From NCBI RefSeq assembly GCF_022346605.1, contig NZ_JAKRNT010000003.1, positions 1 through 64,000 on the forward strand: 64,000 nt of DNA. The letters are read 5' to 3'. The notes below the pieces were generated by a model, which was given only the letters and a program-made list of their open reading frames with translations, was not told the origin of the DNA and did no database searches. This document shows, piece after piece, positions 46,694-55,569 of this stretch (position 1 is the first letter of the stretch; every line of letters starts with the position of its first letter). Source of the stretch: Sporosarcina sp. ACRSL. GTDB lineage: Bacteria > Bacillota > Bacilli > Bacillales_A > Planococcaceae. The translations under genes and the position numbers were made by a program.

Positions 46694-46733
46694 AATGAAA
46701 GAAGCGAATGTTTAGAAAAGGATGAATGATCTT

Positions 46734-47576
46734 ATGACGAAAAAACCGCTAGCATGGATAACAGACAGCACCGCCTATATTCCAGATGAATTAAAAAACC
46801 ACCCCGATTTCTTCTCGATTCCACTCAATATACATTTCGGGGAAAAGCAATTTATTGACGGCGTCGACCTGACACCGCCCCAGTTATATGAAAATATAAA
46901 GAATGCGACCGAGTTTCCGAAAACATCCCAACCTTCTGCAGGAGAATTCGCAGAGCAATTCAAGATAATTGCAGAAGACTATGAACAGGCAATCGCCATT
47001 CACGTTTCGGGGGAGTTGAGCGGTACTCTCGCTTCTTCCATGGCAGGTGCGCAAATGGTGGACTTCCCTATCACCTTCATCGACTCCCACTCCCTGTCGT
47101 CTGGAATCACGGGGATGATTGAAAAAGGGATGGAGCTCCAACATACGGGAGCATCCGTCGAGGAAATCATACAAGAGCTTAAAAAAATGGTAGGAACATT
47201 GAAGAATTTCATTTACATCGGCCAATTGGAGCAGTTGTACAAAGGCGGCCGCATGAATGGCGTCCAGTTCTTCCTCGGCAGCTTGTTGAAAGTGAAGCCG
47301 ATCATCCAAATCACACCTGACGGCAAGTTGGAAGCGATCGATAAAGTACGCTCCGAAAAGAAAGCGCTTCAATATTTGGTCAATAAAGTCGCAGAGAGAC
47401 ATAAAGGAAAAGGTAAAATCTATTTAATGCAAGGAAATGTTATGGATACAGCCGAGGAATTAAAAGCGATGATCCTCAACCAAGTACCGGGACTCACTGT
47501 CGAAATCGGCGACATCAGCTCCACCCTCGCCGTCCATGCCGGCGAAGGGACAATTGCTGTGCTATGGTATGACTGA
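46734..47576 (+). CDS. DegV family fatty-acid-binding protein (FakB-like)
   Basis: The 280-residue protein opens with AWITDSTAYIP, the DegV nucleotide/lipid site, and has SGELSGTLASSM and SLSSGI, where serines contact the fatty-acid carboxylate. FakB proteins present fatty acids to the kinase FakA for phosphorylation. ATG 46734 is chosen because AAAGGATG lies nine bases upstream; ATG 46722 abuts it. The gene is monocistronic. Confidence 0.88.
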   Translation: MTKKPLAWITDSTAYIPDELKNHPDFFSIPLNIHFGEKQFIDGVDLTPPQLYENIKNATEFPKTSQPSAGEFAEQFKIIAEDYEQAIAIHVSGELSGTLASSMAGAQMVDFPITFIDSHSLSSGITGMIEKGMELQHTGASVEEIIQELKKMVGTLKNFIYIGQLEQLYKGGRMNGVQFFLGSLLKVKPIIQITPDGKLEAIDKVRSEKKALQYLVNKVAERHKGKGKIYLMQGNVMDTAEELKAMILNQVPGLTVEIGDISSTLAVHAGEGTIAVLWYD

Positions 47577-47642
47577 GCGTAAGGTGCTTGTCTCATACCG
47601 CAATACTTAAAGCGTTAACTTTTGCTGTTAATAAACGTACAC

Positions 47643-47684
47643 AGCCTCTTCCCCGGTTTGCGGGAAGGGGTATTTTGTTTGAGA
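47643..47684 (+). terminator. Rho-independent terminator after the degV-like gene
   Basis: CTCTTCCCC pairs with GGGAAGGGG across a short loop, then TATTTTGTTT. Confidence 0.7.
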
Positions 47685-47745
47685 TTTGACATAGAATCTG
47701 AACACTGTATGGTTGTCTCAACAACTTTTTTAGAGGAGTGATTTT

Positions 47746-48030
47746 TTGGTCAGCACAATGATTTTAGACGACAGAGCAATTCAATTGTCCAGTTATGAAG
47801 AAGAAAAATTGGATGGACTCTATAAAGTTTCAGTCGTCTTTAACGTGACAAGTGAAGAATATCATGACATTTCCACTTTACTGTACCGCGGAACATTTGA
47901 AGTTCAGATTCCTGTGAAAGACTTACGATTTAGAGGAACCATTTATAACTATTCTACTTCAATTACAAACTTGTATAAAAAAGATCAAGTAGGAGAGTAT
48001 AAATTGACTTTATTGGAAGAAAAGGACTGA
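47746..48030 (+). CDS. DUF3219 (YkvR-like) protein
   Basis: The 94-residue protein (ILDDRAIQLSSYEEEKLDG near the start, RFRGTIYNYSTSITNLY near the end) matches the DUF3219/YkvR family, a small beta-rich fold of unknown role. TTG 47746 is placed eight bases after GAGGAG; ATG 47758 is too distant. It is six bases upstream of the LLM oxidoreductase gene and likely shares its transcript. Confidence 0.8.
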   Translation: MVSTMILDDRAIQLSSYEEEKLDGLYKVSVVFNVTSEEYHDISTLLYRGTFEVQIPVKDLRFRGTIYNYSTSITNLYKKDQVGEYKLTLLEEKD

Positions 48031-48036
48031 GGTGTA

Positions 48037-49041
48037 ATGAGGTTAAGCATAGTAGATCAATCCCCTATCTCTTCAATTCAAACCCCATATGAGGCATTGA
48101 TGGGGTCGATGAAATTAGCACAAGCTGGAGATGCACTCGGATATACAAGATACTGGATTGCTGAACACCATGATTTACCTGGACTCGCCTGTTCTGCGCC
48201 TGAAGTGATGTTAAGCTACATCGGCGCTAACACGAATCGAATTCGTATTGGCTCTGGCGCTGTTTTATTGCCTCATTACAAGCCCTTTAAAGTGGCAGAA
48301 GTCTTTAATATGCTTGCAACATTATTTCCAAATCGAATAGATATAGGGATAGGACGAGCGCCAGGTGGATCGGCTGAAGCGACGAATGCTTTAACTGATA
48401 ACTTTTTACAAAATGTCAGGAACTTCCCTACCTTAGTAAGAGAATTACTTCATTTTTTAGACGATGATTATCCAGCTGACACTGAATACTCGAAGATATC
48501 TGCGTCGCCGATACCTGGAAATCCACCAGTACCTTGGCTTCTTGGCACAAGTAAAAAAAGTGCTGTACTAGCAGCGGAACATGGTATCCCATATACTTTC
48601 GGCCATTTTATGAGCGACAATGATGGAGTTTCTATAATCAGAGAATATATTGAAACCTTTAAACCGAGAAAAGAAGGACAAACCCCACAAGTGATCGTAA
48701 CGGTTTCAGTGTTTTGTGGAGAAACAACGGAAAAAGCAGAAGAGATTGCCATAAGTTCACTCATTTGGTCTTTACAAAGAGATAAAGGGGAAGGCCATCA
48801 AGGAGTTCCAACAATAAAAGAAGCTAAGGAATATAAACTCACTGAAAAAGAGATGGAATCGTTAGATAAAATGAGACAGAACATGATTATCGGGAATCCT
48901 TATGAAGTGAAACAGAAACTATATGAGTTGAAAACGAAATATCAAGCGGACGAAATCATGATCAATACAATCACATACGAACCAGCAGATCGAATCCGAT
49001 CCTATGAACTAATTGCAAAAGAAGTATTTCAAAAGGAATAG
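48037..49041 (+). CDS. LLM class flavin-dependent oxidoreductase
   Basis: The 334-residue luciferase-like TIM barrel has DALGYTRYWIAEHHDLPGLACS and GSGAVLLPHYKPFKVAE, followed by NRIDIGIGRAPGG, all hallmarks of the MsnO8 subgroup. The substrate is unknown. It may form an operon with the preceding DUF3219 gene and the hydrolase 38 bases downstream. Confidence 0.9.
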   Translation: MRLSIVDQSPISSIQTPYEALMGSMKLAQAGDALGYTRYWIAEHHDLPGLACSAPEVMLSYIGANTNRIRIGSGAVLLPHYKPFKVAEVFNMLATLFPNRIDIGIGRAPGGSAEATNALTDNFLQNVRNFPTLVRELLHFLDDDYPADTEYSKISASPIPGNPPVPWLLGTSKKSAVLAAEHGIPYTFGHFMSDNDGVSIIREYIETFKPRKEGQTPQVIVTVSVFCGETTEKAEEIAISSLIWSLQRDKGEGHQGVPTIKEAKEYKLTEKEMESLDKMRQNMIIGNPYEVKQKLYELKTKYQADEIMINTITYEPADRIRSYELIAKEVFQKE

Positions 49042-49079
49042 AAATTGCTTAAGGACAGGACCTTACAATATTAAAAAGG

Positions 49080-49988
49080 ATGAGTAAAATTCGCCAGATT
49101 ATAGTTGTGAATAATAAAAAACTAGAAATACAACAAAAAGGAAGTTGCGGTATACCGATCTTGATTTTAACCGGTATGGGTAATTCCTTAGATGAATGGC
49201 ACGAAATCACTGAAGAACTAAGTAAAAGAAATAAAGTCATTATGTTTCACAGACCAGGTCTAGGTATAAGTGAGATCGGAGATGAGAGCAGAACTACACT
49301 AGCAACGGCTAACGAATTAAAAGGATTGCTCTTTCAATTGAATATTGTTGAGCCAATTATTTTAGTGGGGCATTCTTATGGTGGATTATGCGCGCAGCAT
49401 TTTGCTAAATTATATCCGAGTCACCTAAGAGGGATGGTATTAGTTGATTCTACTTCTATTGATTTTAAAATTCTAGAAGAATTAAAGTTGCCTGCACTAA
49501 ATGAGGATTCTACAGACGAAGCGTGGTTAGAAAAATGCTACTTATATTCTTCAATGAATAAGGATGAGCTAAGTAAAATAATACCCCCCTCTCTAACGAA
49601 GAGACAAAAACAATTTCCGCTGAACGTACAGGAAAGGTTAATGGACTTTCAAGTGAACCCGACACTGTACAAGGCTATGTATTCAGAAATAAAAAACTGG
49701 ATATCAGATGCCGAGATTATAAAGGGATTGGGGGATTTTCCCGATGTTCCATTAGTTGTTATTGGTAGAGATAAAGAATATTGTATTAAACTTGGGACAG
49801 ATGAAGGCTTTCCAGAATGGGAATTACGGATATATGAAGAGAAATGGCAAGAGCTCATTAAAGATCAAGCAAATTTATCCAGTAACAGCAAATTAATTTT
49901 TGCCGAACAATCTGGACACTTAATTTATCTGGATAGACCCGATGTTTTGATACAGGCTATCACTGAAATAAGCTTGGAAGCTGACTAA
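49080..49988 (+). CDS. Alpha/beta hydrolase
   Basis: The 302-residue protein has the nucleophile elbow GHSYGG (VGHSYGGLCAQHF, about residues 97-109), an oxyanion segment LTGMGNSLDEW and a C-terminal His in EQSGHLIYLDRPD, completing the triad. There is no signal peptide. It is AT-rich relative to neighbours, as is the preceding gene. Substrate unknown. Confidence 0.85.
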   Translation: MSKIRQIIVVNNKKLEIQQKGSCGIPILILTGMGNSLDEWHEITEELSKRNKVIMFHRPGLGISEIGDESRTTLATANELKGLLFQLNIVEPIILVGHSYGGLCAQHFAKLYPSHLRGMVLVDSTSIDFKILEELKLPALNEDSTDEAWLEKCYLYSSMNKDELSKIIPPSLTKRQKQFPLNVQERLMDFQVNPTLYKAMYSEIKNWISDAEIIKGLGDFPDVPLVVIGRDKEYCIKLGTDEGFPEWELRIYEEKWQELIKDQANLSSNSKLIFAEQSGHLIYLDRPDVLIQAITEISLEAD

Positions 49989-50067
49989 CTACAAAACGCA
50001 TGAGAAGGAGCACAATCCCCTAAAAACTTCATGATTGTAGAAAATTAGATGATGTTTTTTAAAAGCA

Positions 50068-50099
50068 AAAAGACGGACGCCCGACGGCTCCGTCTTTTT
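50068..50099. terminator. Bidirectional terminator
   Basis: AAAGACGGA pairs with TCCGTCTTT around GCCCGACGGC, with A and T runs on the flanks, between convergent genes. Confidence 0.9.
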
Positions 50100-50103
50100 C
50101 ATT

Positions 50104-50640
50104 TCAGGAGAAATGATCGTTAATCTTAAAGAAAATATACTTCGCACCTTCTCGCCATGCGTATGAATCCTTATAATCCCATGTCCGATGGTACGCGTCA
50201 TACGTATGGGCATTCACGAGCGGCATTTCTCCGTCCTTCGCTGTAACGATAGTCGTATGGTCGAACCGTCCGTCCCCTTGAAAGTCATAGCAAATAACAT
50301 CACCGAGATCGAGCTCCTCAGCCGAACCGACTTGTCGTGCAGTCAATCCCTTCTTAGAACTCCCTAAATACCAACGCATCGCATGCGCAACCGACCAGCT
50401 GAAGCTCCACGTCCCCCCTTGCTGCCACCATCCCCGTCCTCGGTTTGGATACCCATGCATCGGAGCACCACCAGCATGCAGACATTGCGAGATAAAACTC
50501 GTGCAGTCGACATCGAATGATGGATAGGCAGGATTCCTTTTGTTCCACCATTCATCCGCATATCTGACTGCCGCTTCGCGATTATACAATTTTTCTGAAC
50601 ACCCCCGTAACCTATCGTATGATGACGTAAGGGTTAGCAT
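50104..50640 (-). CDS. Amidase-domain protein (YhbB-like, cysteine type)
   Basis: The 178-residue protein matches the putative amidase domain PF12671: [16 protein letters not shown], then [15 protein letters not shown] with the catalytic Cys, and FDHTTIVTA with the His. Such domains are often cell-wall or spore-related. Here no signal peptide is seen. The first 20 residues are atypical, so the start is uncertain. No terminator is obvious before the next minus gene. Confidence 0.82.
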   Translation of the reverse strand: MLTLTSSYDRLRGCSEKLYNREAAVRYADEWWNKRNPAYPSFDVDCTSFISQCLHAGGAPMHGYPNRGRGWWQQGGTWSFSWSVAHAMRWYLGSSKKGLTARQVGSAEELDLGDVICYDFQGDGRFDHTTIVTAKDGEMPLVNAHTYDAYHRTWDYKDSYAWREGAKYIFFKINDHFS

Positions 50641-50726
50641 GAAGAAAGACCGACTAATTGGATAACGATATTACTGATGCTGAAGATATCAATTCGGCTA
50701 TTACGACGGGGGCTTCAGACATTTTT

Positions 50727-51509
50727 TCAGCCAATGAATTGTGTCAATATCCGGTTAAATTTATTACGCTCTTCCCAAAAAGCACCATGACCACTATATT
50801 TAAACGGGACTAGTTGCGAGTTTGGGATTAGTCGATTTATTTCTTCAGCCTGTGAAAATGGAATAACTTTGTCATGAATACCGTGAATAATTAACGTCGG
50901 GTCAACTATTTTTGGAAGGTCTTCATACAAATTTACTTCTTTTAAAAGTTTTATAATCGCAGCGGTTGACCAACCTGCTGCCTGCATGCCCATTTGAAAA
51001 AACCATTCCGAGAATTGGCGAGTTATATATTGAAAGAAAAAACCATCTATGACTTCCTGCATCATTTTAGGGCGGTTATTTAACGTTTGTTCAAGGTATC
51101 GATCAGCTGTCTCTGCTGTAAAGCCTGTGGGAGCTGCCGCGTCGACAAGGACTAGCTGGGATACTCCGTAACCGCCATATCTAGTCATATATCGAATCGC
51201 AATGGATCCACCTGTCGAATGACCTACGAGCGCAAAATTTTTCAGTCGAAGCGCCCCAACAACAGCACGGATATCATCAGCTAGTCTATCTAACGTGTAG
51301 CCATTGAATGGTTTAGCCGAATTTCCGAAGCCCCTCCAGTCTATGCCAATACAGCGATATCCCATTGATGGGAGCACATCAAACTGGTACTCGAACTGTT
51401 TATGACTCAGCGGCCAGCCATGTATAAACACTATCGTCTTATCGCCTTCCGGGTTAAGATCCTCAACATATAGATTTACGCCTGGTTCTACGTTAACAAG
51501 ATATCCGAT
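50727..51509 (-). CDS. Alpha/beta hydrolase, apparent ATC start
   Basis: From GTG 51431 the protein would begin inside the oxyanion motif (FIHGWPLSHKQFEYQF). The frame is open upstream and encodes GYLVNVEPGVNLYVEDLNPE, the normal N-terminus of this family. The codon where Met is expected is ATC (51509-51507), six bases after GGAGGA. The nucleophile elbow is GHSTGGS and the Asp/His lie in HGIHDKVIPF and YSGHGAFWEE. It would be a 260-residue hydrolase of the non-heme chloroperoxidase/esterase type. Either ATC initiates or the ATG has been lost. Confidence 0.75.
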   Translation of the reverse strand: MGYLVNVEPGVNLYVEDLNPEGDKTIVFIHGWPLSHKQFEYQFDVLPSMGYRCIGIDWRGFGNSAKPFNGYTLDRLADDIRAVVGALRLKNFALVGHSTGGSIAIRYMTRYGGYGVSQLVLVDAAAPTGFTAETADRYLEQTLNNRPKMMQEVIDGFFFQYITRQFSEWFFQMGMQAAGWSTAAIIKLLKEVNLYEDLPKIVDPTLIIHGIHDKVIPFSQAEEINRLIPNSQLVPFKYSGHGAFWEERNKFNRILTQFIG

Positions 51510-51595
51510 AACAATTCCTCCGTAGGTATAATGACTTCGCCTATAAGATATTCATCTTTGAATGTATATGTGCCCTACCCAATAATTAATCAAAT

Positions 51596-51640
51596 CAAAA
51601 AGAACCCCCTCAAATGTTGATTTGAAGAGGTTTCTTCCAA
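51596..51640 (-). terminator. Rho-independent terminator of the ArsR-SRPBCC-oxidoreductase operon
   Basis: AACCTCTTCAAAT pairs with ATTTGAGGGGGTT on the minus strand, followed by CTTTTTGATTTG. Confidence 0.78.
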
Positions 51641-51647
51641 TTTCTAG

Positions 51648-52355
51648 TTAGTATCCAATGAAGACATCCTTTTGAATACTCTTCTTCGAAATAGCATTAC
51701 TTTGTAAATGAGCTGAAATCGATTCCACCATCGACTTAGGCCCTGCAATATAGTATTTGCCATTGTTCCCATGTAAGCTGGATAACTTATTTATTTCCTT
51801 CTGTAAATCATCCCTTGCATCCAGGTAAGTGACATCTATTGAAGTATTGTTTAAAATTTCATCCAGTTCATCTTTATAGACAAACGAATTTTTTCCATCC
51901 ATATAAAGTAGATGGATTTCCTTCCCAACTCCATTTCCTTCCGCCTCTAACTGCTTTAGCATAGACCGAAATGGTGTAATTCCAATACCCCCTGCAATTA
52001 GCACGGAAGGACTGTCATCTTTTAAATAAAACGACCCTACTGGCCCACTCATTCTAATTTTCATGCCCTGTTTTAATTCCAACATCGCCTTTTTAAAATC
52101 ACTTGGGTCATTACTAATTCGAAGTGTTAATTGAATAACATTTTCAGCGGGAGCAGACGCCAGAGTAATTGGACGTATGCCATTCTTTATTTTCTTATGA
52201 GTAATCGTAAACAGCCCATGTTGTCCTGCTTTCCACGTTACATCTTTGTCTTTTTCAAATCGAAACGTATAGACCTCTTCTGATTCCTTGTAGCTGTCTA
52301 TGAATGTTACGTCCCTCTTTTTGAAAATCGCTATTGCATCTTGAAGAAAACCCAT
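51648..52355 (-). CDS. FAD-dependent ferredoxin-reductase-type oxidoreductase
   Basis: The 235-residue protein has an FAD-binding beta barrel (GIRPITLASAP as the RxxT/S motif, about residues 59-69) and an NAD(P)-binding half (VLIAGGIGITPFRSML, about 115-130), but no iron-sulfur domain. The start directly abuts the SRPBCC stop. It is the last gene of the ArsR-controlled operon; its electron acceptor is unknown. Confidence 0.85.
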   Translation of the reverse strand: MGFLQDAIAIFKKRDVTFIDSYKESEEVYTFRFEKDKDVTWKAGQHGLFTITHKKIKNGIRPITLASAPAENVIQLTLRISNDPSDFKKAMLELKQGMKIRMSGPVGSFYLKDDSPSVLIAGGIGITPFRSMLKQLEAEGNGVGKEIHLLYMDGKNSFVYKDELDEILNNTSIDVTYLDARDDLQKEINKLSSLHGNNGKYYIAGPKSMVESISAHLQSNAISKKSIQKDVFIGY

Positions 52356-52748
52356 TTACATTTCCCCTACCAGTTTTTCCAACTCGCCTACCATGCTTGT
52401 CCAACCGTATTTCGCACCATTGAAAGCTGCTTGGTTTTCTTCTTCAAATCCGGTGTGTTCAAGATGTAAATGGGTTGTTTCACCCTCTTGCTTCAGTGTC
52501 CATGTGACGATAGTATTGATCGGCCCGCCAACCCATGTGTAAGATAATTTATTGGGCTCGTCCACTACTAACACTTCACTTTCTACAACTAAACCAATTG
52601 CCTCATTTCGAAACTGACATTTGTAACCGACGATCGGTTTGAAATTATTTTCCATGACCCATTTCGCAAGGGTTTCTGAATTCGTTAAGGCATCCCATAC
52701 TTTATTGATAGGACTCTTGAATTGAAAATCCAATGATAAATCCGCCAT
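52356..52748 (-). CDS. SRPBCC (AHSA1-like) protein
   Basis: The 130-residue START-fold protein (FQFKSPINKVWDALTNSETLA at the N-terminus, TWTLKQEGETTHLHLEHTGFE near the end) matches the AHSA1 group often encoded next to ArsR regulators. It may bind a small hydrophobic ligand. It starts three bases after the ArsR stop. Confidence 0.88.
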   Translation of the reverse strand: MADLSLDFQFKSPINKVWDALTNSETLAKWVMENNFKPIVGYKCQFRNEAIGLVVESEVLVVDEPNKLSYTWVGGPINTIVTWTLKQEGETTHLHLEHTGFEEENQAAFNGAKYGWTSMVGELEKLVGEM

Positions 52749-52751
52749 AAT

Positions 52752-53072
52752 TTAATCCTCCAATATATTCTTTAGTTTTGCCGCACTTTCCGTCCAAAAA
52801 TCTTCATAAAAGGCTAACCAATCTTTCACTTCCTGTAAGGGAGCTGCGTTTAATCGATACCTAGTTTCTCTGCCAATTTTATGGTTCCTCACTAAGTCCG
52901 CCTCTTTAAGAACAGCCAAATGTTTAGAAACAGCTGTACGCCCCATCTCAAAATGAGCAGTTAATTCGTAAAGCGCCAACTCATCTGAACCTGCTAATAA
53001 ACGTATTAACTTTCGCCTCGTAGGATCTGCAATGGCTACAAAAACATCGCGCTCTTGATCAGTCGTAATCAA
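52752..53072 (-). CDS. ArsR-family helix-turn-helix regulator, non-metal type
   Basis: The 106-residue winged-helix protein has IADPTRRKLIRLLA and LTAHFEMGRTAVSKHLAVLKEA as its DNA-recognition region. It has no Cys at all, so it is not a classic metal sensor; regulators beside SRPBCC proteins are often of this kind. AAGGAGGGGAGG lies before ATG 53072. Two operators in its own promoter indicate autoregulation of the operon. Confidence 0.9.
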   Translation of the reverse strand: MITTDQERDVFVAIADPTRRKLIRLLAGSDELALYELTAHFEMGRTAVSKHLAVLKEADLVRNHKIGRETRYRLNAAPLQEVKDWLAFYEDFWTESAAKLKNILED

Positions 53073-53098
53073 AATCCTCCCCTCCTTATATATGTATT

Positions 53099-53148
53099 GG
53101 ACACTGTTTGGTGTCCTAATAATACGACACTAAATGGTGTCATGTCAA
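53099..53148 (-). promoter_or_regulatory. Autoregulated promoter with two ArsR-type operators
   Basis: Minus-strand TTGACA (53148-53143) and TATTAT (53124-53119) are 18 bases apart. One inverted repeat, GACAC-N6-GTGTC (53126-53141), lies exactly between them. A second, GGACAC-N6-GTGTCC (53099-53116), lies just after the -10. Their centres are 26 bp apart and share ACACTNNNTGGTGT on the plus strand. A regulator bound here would block polymerase. Confidence 0.85.
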
Positions 53149-53212
53149 CTACAAATAAAAGAACGGAGAAGATATCGCAAGTTAACTGATACCATCCCCG
53201 TTCGTAAACTTA

Positions 53213-53736
53213 TTATTCATTACTGTGCCCCTTGTTATTGCTATACCAATGGGCATTTTCTTTTACTAAATCCTTCCATCCCCACAAAGCTAATACTACC
53301 TTTTCTTTTTTCATGAATCTAATATCTTGATACCCCAAAGTTTCGGCCCGCTTTAAGATTTCCAGGAGGATTGGTTTTTCTCGTGAGTATACAATCATAT
53401 ATGCTGAATCACTTAATGAAAGCCCGAGTTTGCAAGAGCTTTTCATGAAATCCGTTTCATTTTCAATACTTACAACGCTTTCTAATGTAGGAAAAGCTTT
53501 TATGTCTGCGAAAATTAAATAATAATCTTCTTTAGAAATATGCTTCATAAATGTTTGGCCGTCCATAATTTCATCTGATACAAAAGAATGGCCGATCTAA
53601 GTTTCCCGAACCTGTAAAATATGCTTCTTCCGGTGCTAAAGACCAATACCAAGAGGAATCTATAATACCGGCCGGCCAAAATCTCATACAATTATTTACC
53701 GTATTCGTTTCTTATCATAATGTGAAGACCTTCCAT
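53213..53736 (-). pseudogene. Frameshifted hypothetical gene
   Basis: A gene start (ATG 53736, six bases after AGGAGATG) gives MEGLHIMIRNEYGK then a stop. One base less near 53694 restores CMRFWPAGIIDSSWYWSLAP and GSGNLDRPFF, and one base less in the T-run at 53582-53585 joins VSDEIMDGQTFMKH to the intact 3' part ending at 53213. The 524 bases minus two give 174 codons. The 117-residue open part alone lacks a convincing ribosome site. No family is recognised. Sequencing error in homopolymers is an alternative. Confidence 0.75.
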
Positions 53737-53845
53737 TTTTTCATCTCCTAGCATTAAATTTACTTACGATTTAAAGAACAGTTACTAGTAGATATACTAC
53801 ACATATACCAGGTAATGCCACCGTTAGCTTGTATGAAAAATAGAT

Positions 53846-55126
53846 TTATAACGACCTAAGATACATGATTGCCGTCTCAGCATATATCTCAGCAGATTGT
53901 ACTAAGCTCTCTACTGAAACTTGCTCGTCGTAGCCATGGATAGTACTTTGCAGCCCTGGCCCATAAAATACGGTATCAATTCCATTACGCCGGAAGTGAC
54001 AGGCATCACTTGAACCAAGCGAGAGCACGCTGAAGACAGGTTGCCCCATTCCGAGGACACGCTGGATCCCTAATTCTAAAGACCGGACGATTGGACGATT
54101 CTCTAAGGTCCAGTTCGGGTTATTAGTGGGTAGCATTTGCTCTACAACAGCGTCTGGTGTTACAGCTTTGACAAGATTATTGGCAGCAGCCTGCAAAAAC
54201 TCGGACTTCATGCCGAATGGGACCCGAGTATCTACTTCAATGATGCACTCATCTGCTATCATATTTACCTTTGAACCGCCCTGGATAATACCTGGATTGT
54301 AAGAGGGCCGATAAAGTAATTGGGACATGAAAGGATTTCCTAATCTATGAGATATAAACCACTCCGTGTTGTACACTAACTGCTTAAGCTCTTCCGGAGG
54401 TGTTGCTTTGAGCATCCATAGTTTGCTTAGTGCTTCGATCACGTCCGCCCCCTTTCGTACAGCGGAAATTCCAGAAAGCGGTTGTTGGCTGCCATGTCCT
54501 GGCTGACCTGGTACGGTCACCCGCATCCATGCCATAGCCTTTTCACCAACATTCGGATGGCAGGGGTGCGTCGGTTCGCCAATAAGACAAGCATCACCTT
54601 TAATCAGTCCTCGATCTAGGAGAGAGGACACCTCAATACCTCCAGTCTCTTCGTCCGGAGAAGCAATAACACCTAGGGTACCTTTCAAATTGAGAGTGGA
54701 GGCAAACTGCTGAAGCAATCCAGCTACAAAAACCTGTGATGCCAAACCACCTTTCATGTCAGAGGAACCCCGCCCCAATAGCATTCCGGTTCTGACTTCT
54801 CCCGAGTAAGGCTCAAAGGTCCACTTTGAACGATCACCTGCAGGTACAACATCTGTATGGCCACAAAATAGGAGGCGCGGACCTGAAACCTTAGTTAGGG
54901 GAGCATCACAGACTACTGTAACTAGACCACTTTTACTATTTGGGTACTCGGTAATAAAAAAACCTCTCGCTGCTAAGTACCGACTAATAGACTGTCCCAT
55001 TTCTGCCGAATGTTTCTTAAACTCGGTCGATGGATTTTCAGATGGAATCCGAATAAATGAAGCAGCAAGTTCGACTAATTCCTGTCGCCTAGACCTAATC
55101 ACCTGCCGAATCATTCTGATATCCAT
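53846..55126 (-). CDS. M20 family metallopeptidase (ArgE/DapE type)
   Basis: The 426-residue enzyme has FCGHTDVVPAG (about residue 88), GRGSSDMKGGLAS (about 119) and SPDEETGGIEV (about 152), the full set of dinuclear zinc ligands and the general-base Glu. The length fits ArgE/DapE/succinyl-diaminopimelate-desuccinylase-like enzymes; the exact substrate cannot be read. GAAGGGA lies eight bases before ATG 55126. The gene is monocistronic. Confidence 0.88.
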   Translation of the reverse strand: MDIRMIRQVIRSRRQELVELAASFIRIPSENPSTEFKKHSAEMGQSISRYLAARGFFITEYPNSKSGLVTVVCDAPLTKVSGPRLLFCGHTDVVPAGDRSKWTFEPYSGEVRTGMLLGRGSSDMKGGLASQVFVAGLLQQFASTLNLKGTLGVIASPDEETGGIEVSSLLDRGLIKGDACLIGEPTHPCHPNVGEKAMAWMRVTVPGQPGHGSQQPLSGISAVRKGADVIEALSKLWMLKATPPEELKQLVYNTEWFISHRLGNPFMSQLLYRPSYNPGIIQGGSKVNMIADECIIEVDTRVPFGMKSEFLQAAANNLVKAVTPDAVVEQMLPTNNPNWTLENRPIVRSLELGIQRVLGMGQPVFSVLSLGSSDACHFRRNGIDTVFYGPGLQSTIHGYDEQVSVESLVQSAEIYAETAIMYLRSL

Positions 55127-55245
55127 ATATTCATTCCCTTCATATCCCGTAAGTATTGTTGTACTAGTCTATGTCCTTCCCTAAGAGTTAGAATATACAA
55201 GGGTAATTGTGGCGTTTTCAATTTGTTTATTTATTTAACAATACT

Positions 55246-55288
55246 AAAAAAGGAGACTCCAATTCCCTTGTGAATTGTGTCTCCAAAA
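55246..55288 (-). terminator. Terminator-like hairpin upstream of the M20 gene
   Basis: GGAGACACAATTC pairs with GAATTGGAGTCTCC on the minus strand, followed by TTTTTTAG. It separates the tRNA from the M20 gene; between 55289 and 55378 I see nothing else except a weak GAACCA/TGGTTC pairing. Confidence 0.7.
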
Positions 55289-55378
55289 TAAATTGCAACT
55301 TAACATTCTTCTCAAGTACCGAACCAATTCATTTGCTTAACGGGTTTGGTTCACATCATCTCAATCTAAAAAATCCTT

Positions 55379-55426
55379 AAAAAGGAAAATAACCCTTATT
55401 ATAACAAGGGTTATTTTCCTTTTTAA
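55379..55426. terminator. Long-stem terminator of tRNA-Ala
   Basis: AAAGGAAAATAACCCTT pairs perfectly with AAGGGTTATTTTCCTTT, a 17-bp stem with a short loop, with T-rich flanks in both directions, directly after the tRNA 3' end. Confidence 0.9.
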
Positions 55427-55429
55427 GGA

Positions 55430-55502
55430 TGGAGCATACCGGGTTCGAACCGGTGACCTTCACACTGCCAGCGTGACACTCTCCCAGCTGAGCTAATGCC
55501 CC
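55430..55502 (-). tRNA. tRNA-Ala(GGC)
   Basis: The 73-base cloverleaf folds with acceptor GGGGCAT/ATGCTCC, D arm GCTC...GAG, anticodon loop CTGGCAG giving anticodon GGC, and T loop TTCGAAC. The discriminator is A and CCA is not encoded. It reads Ala GCC/GCU codons. Confidence 0.93.
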
Positions 55503-55569
55503 GTATATCTGATACAATATAGATTATAACATGTCGTTCGAAAAAGACAATAGATTGGGGGGTATCTCC

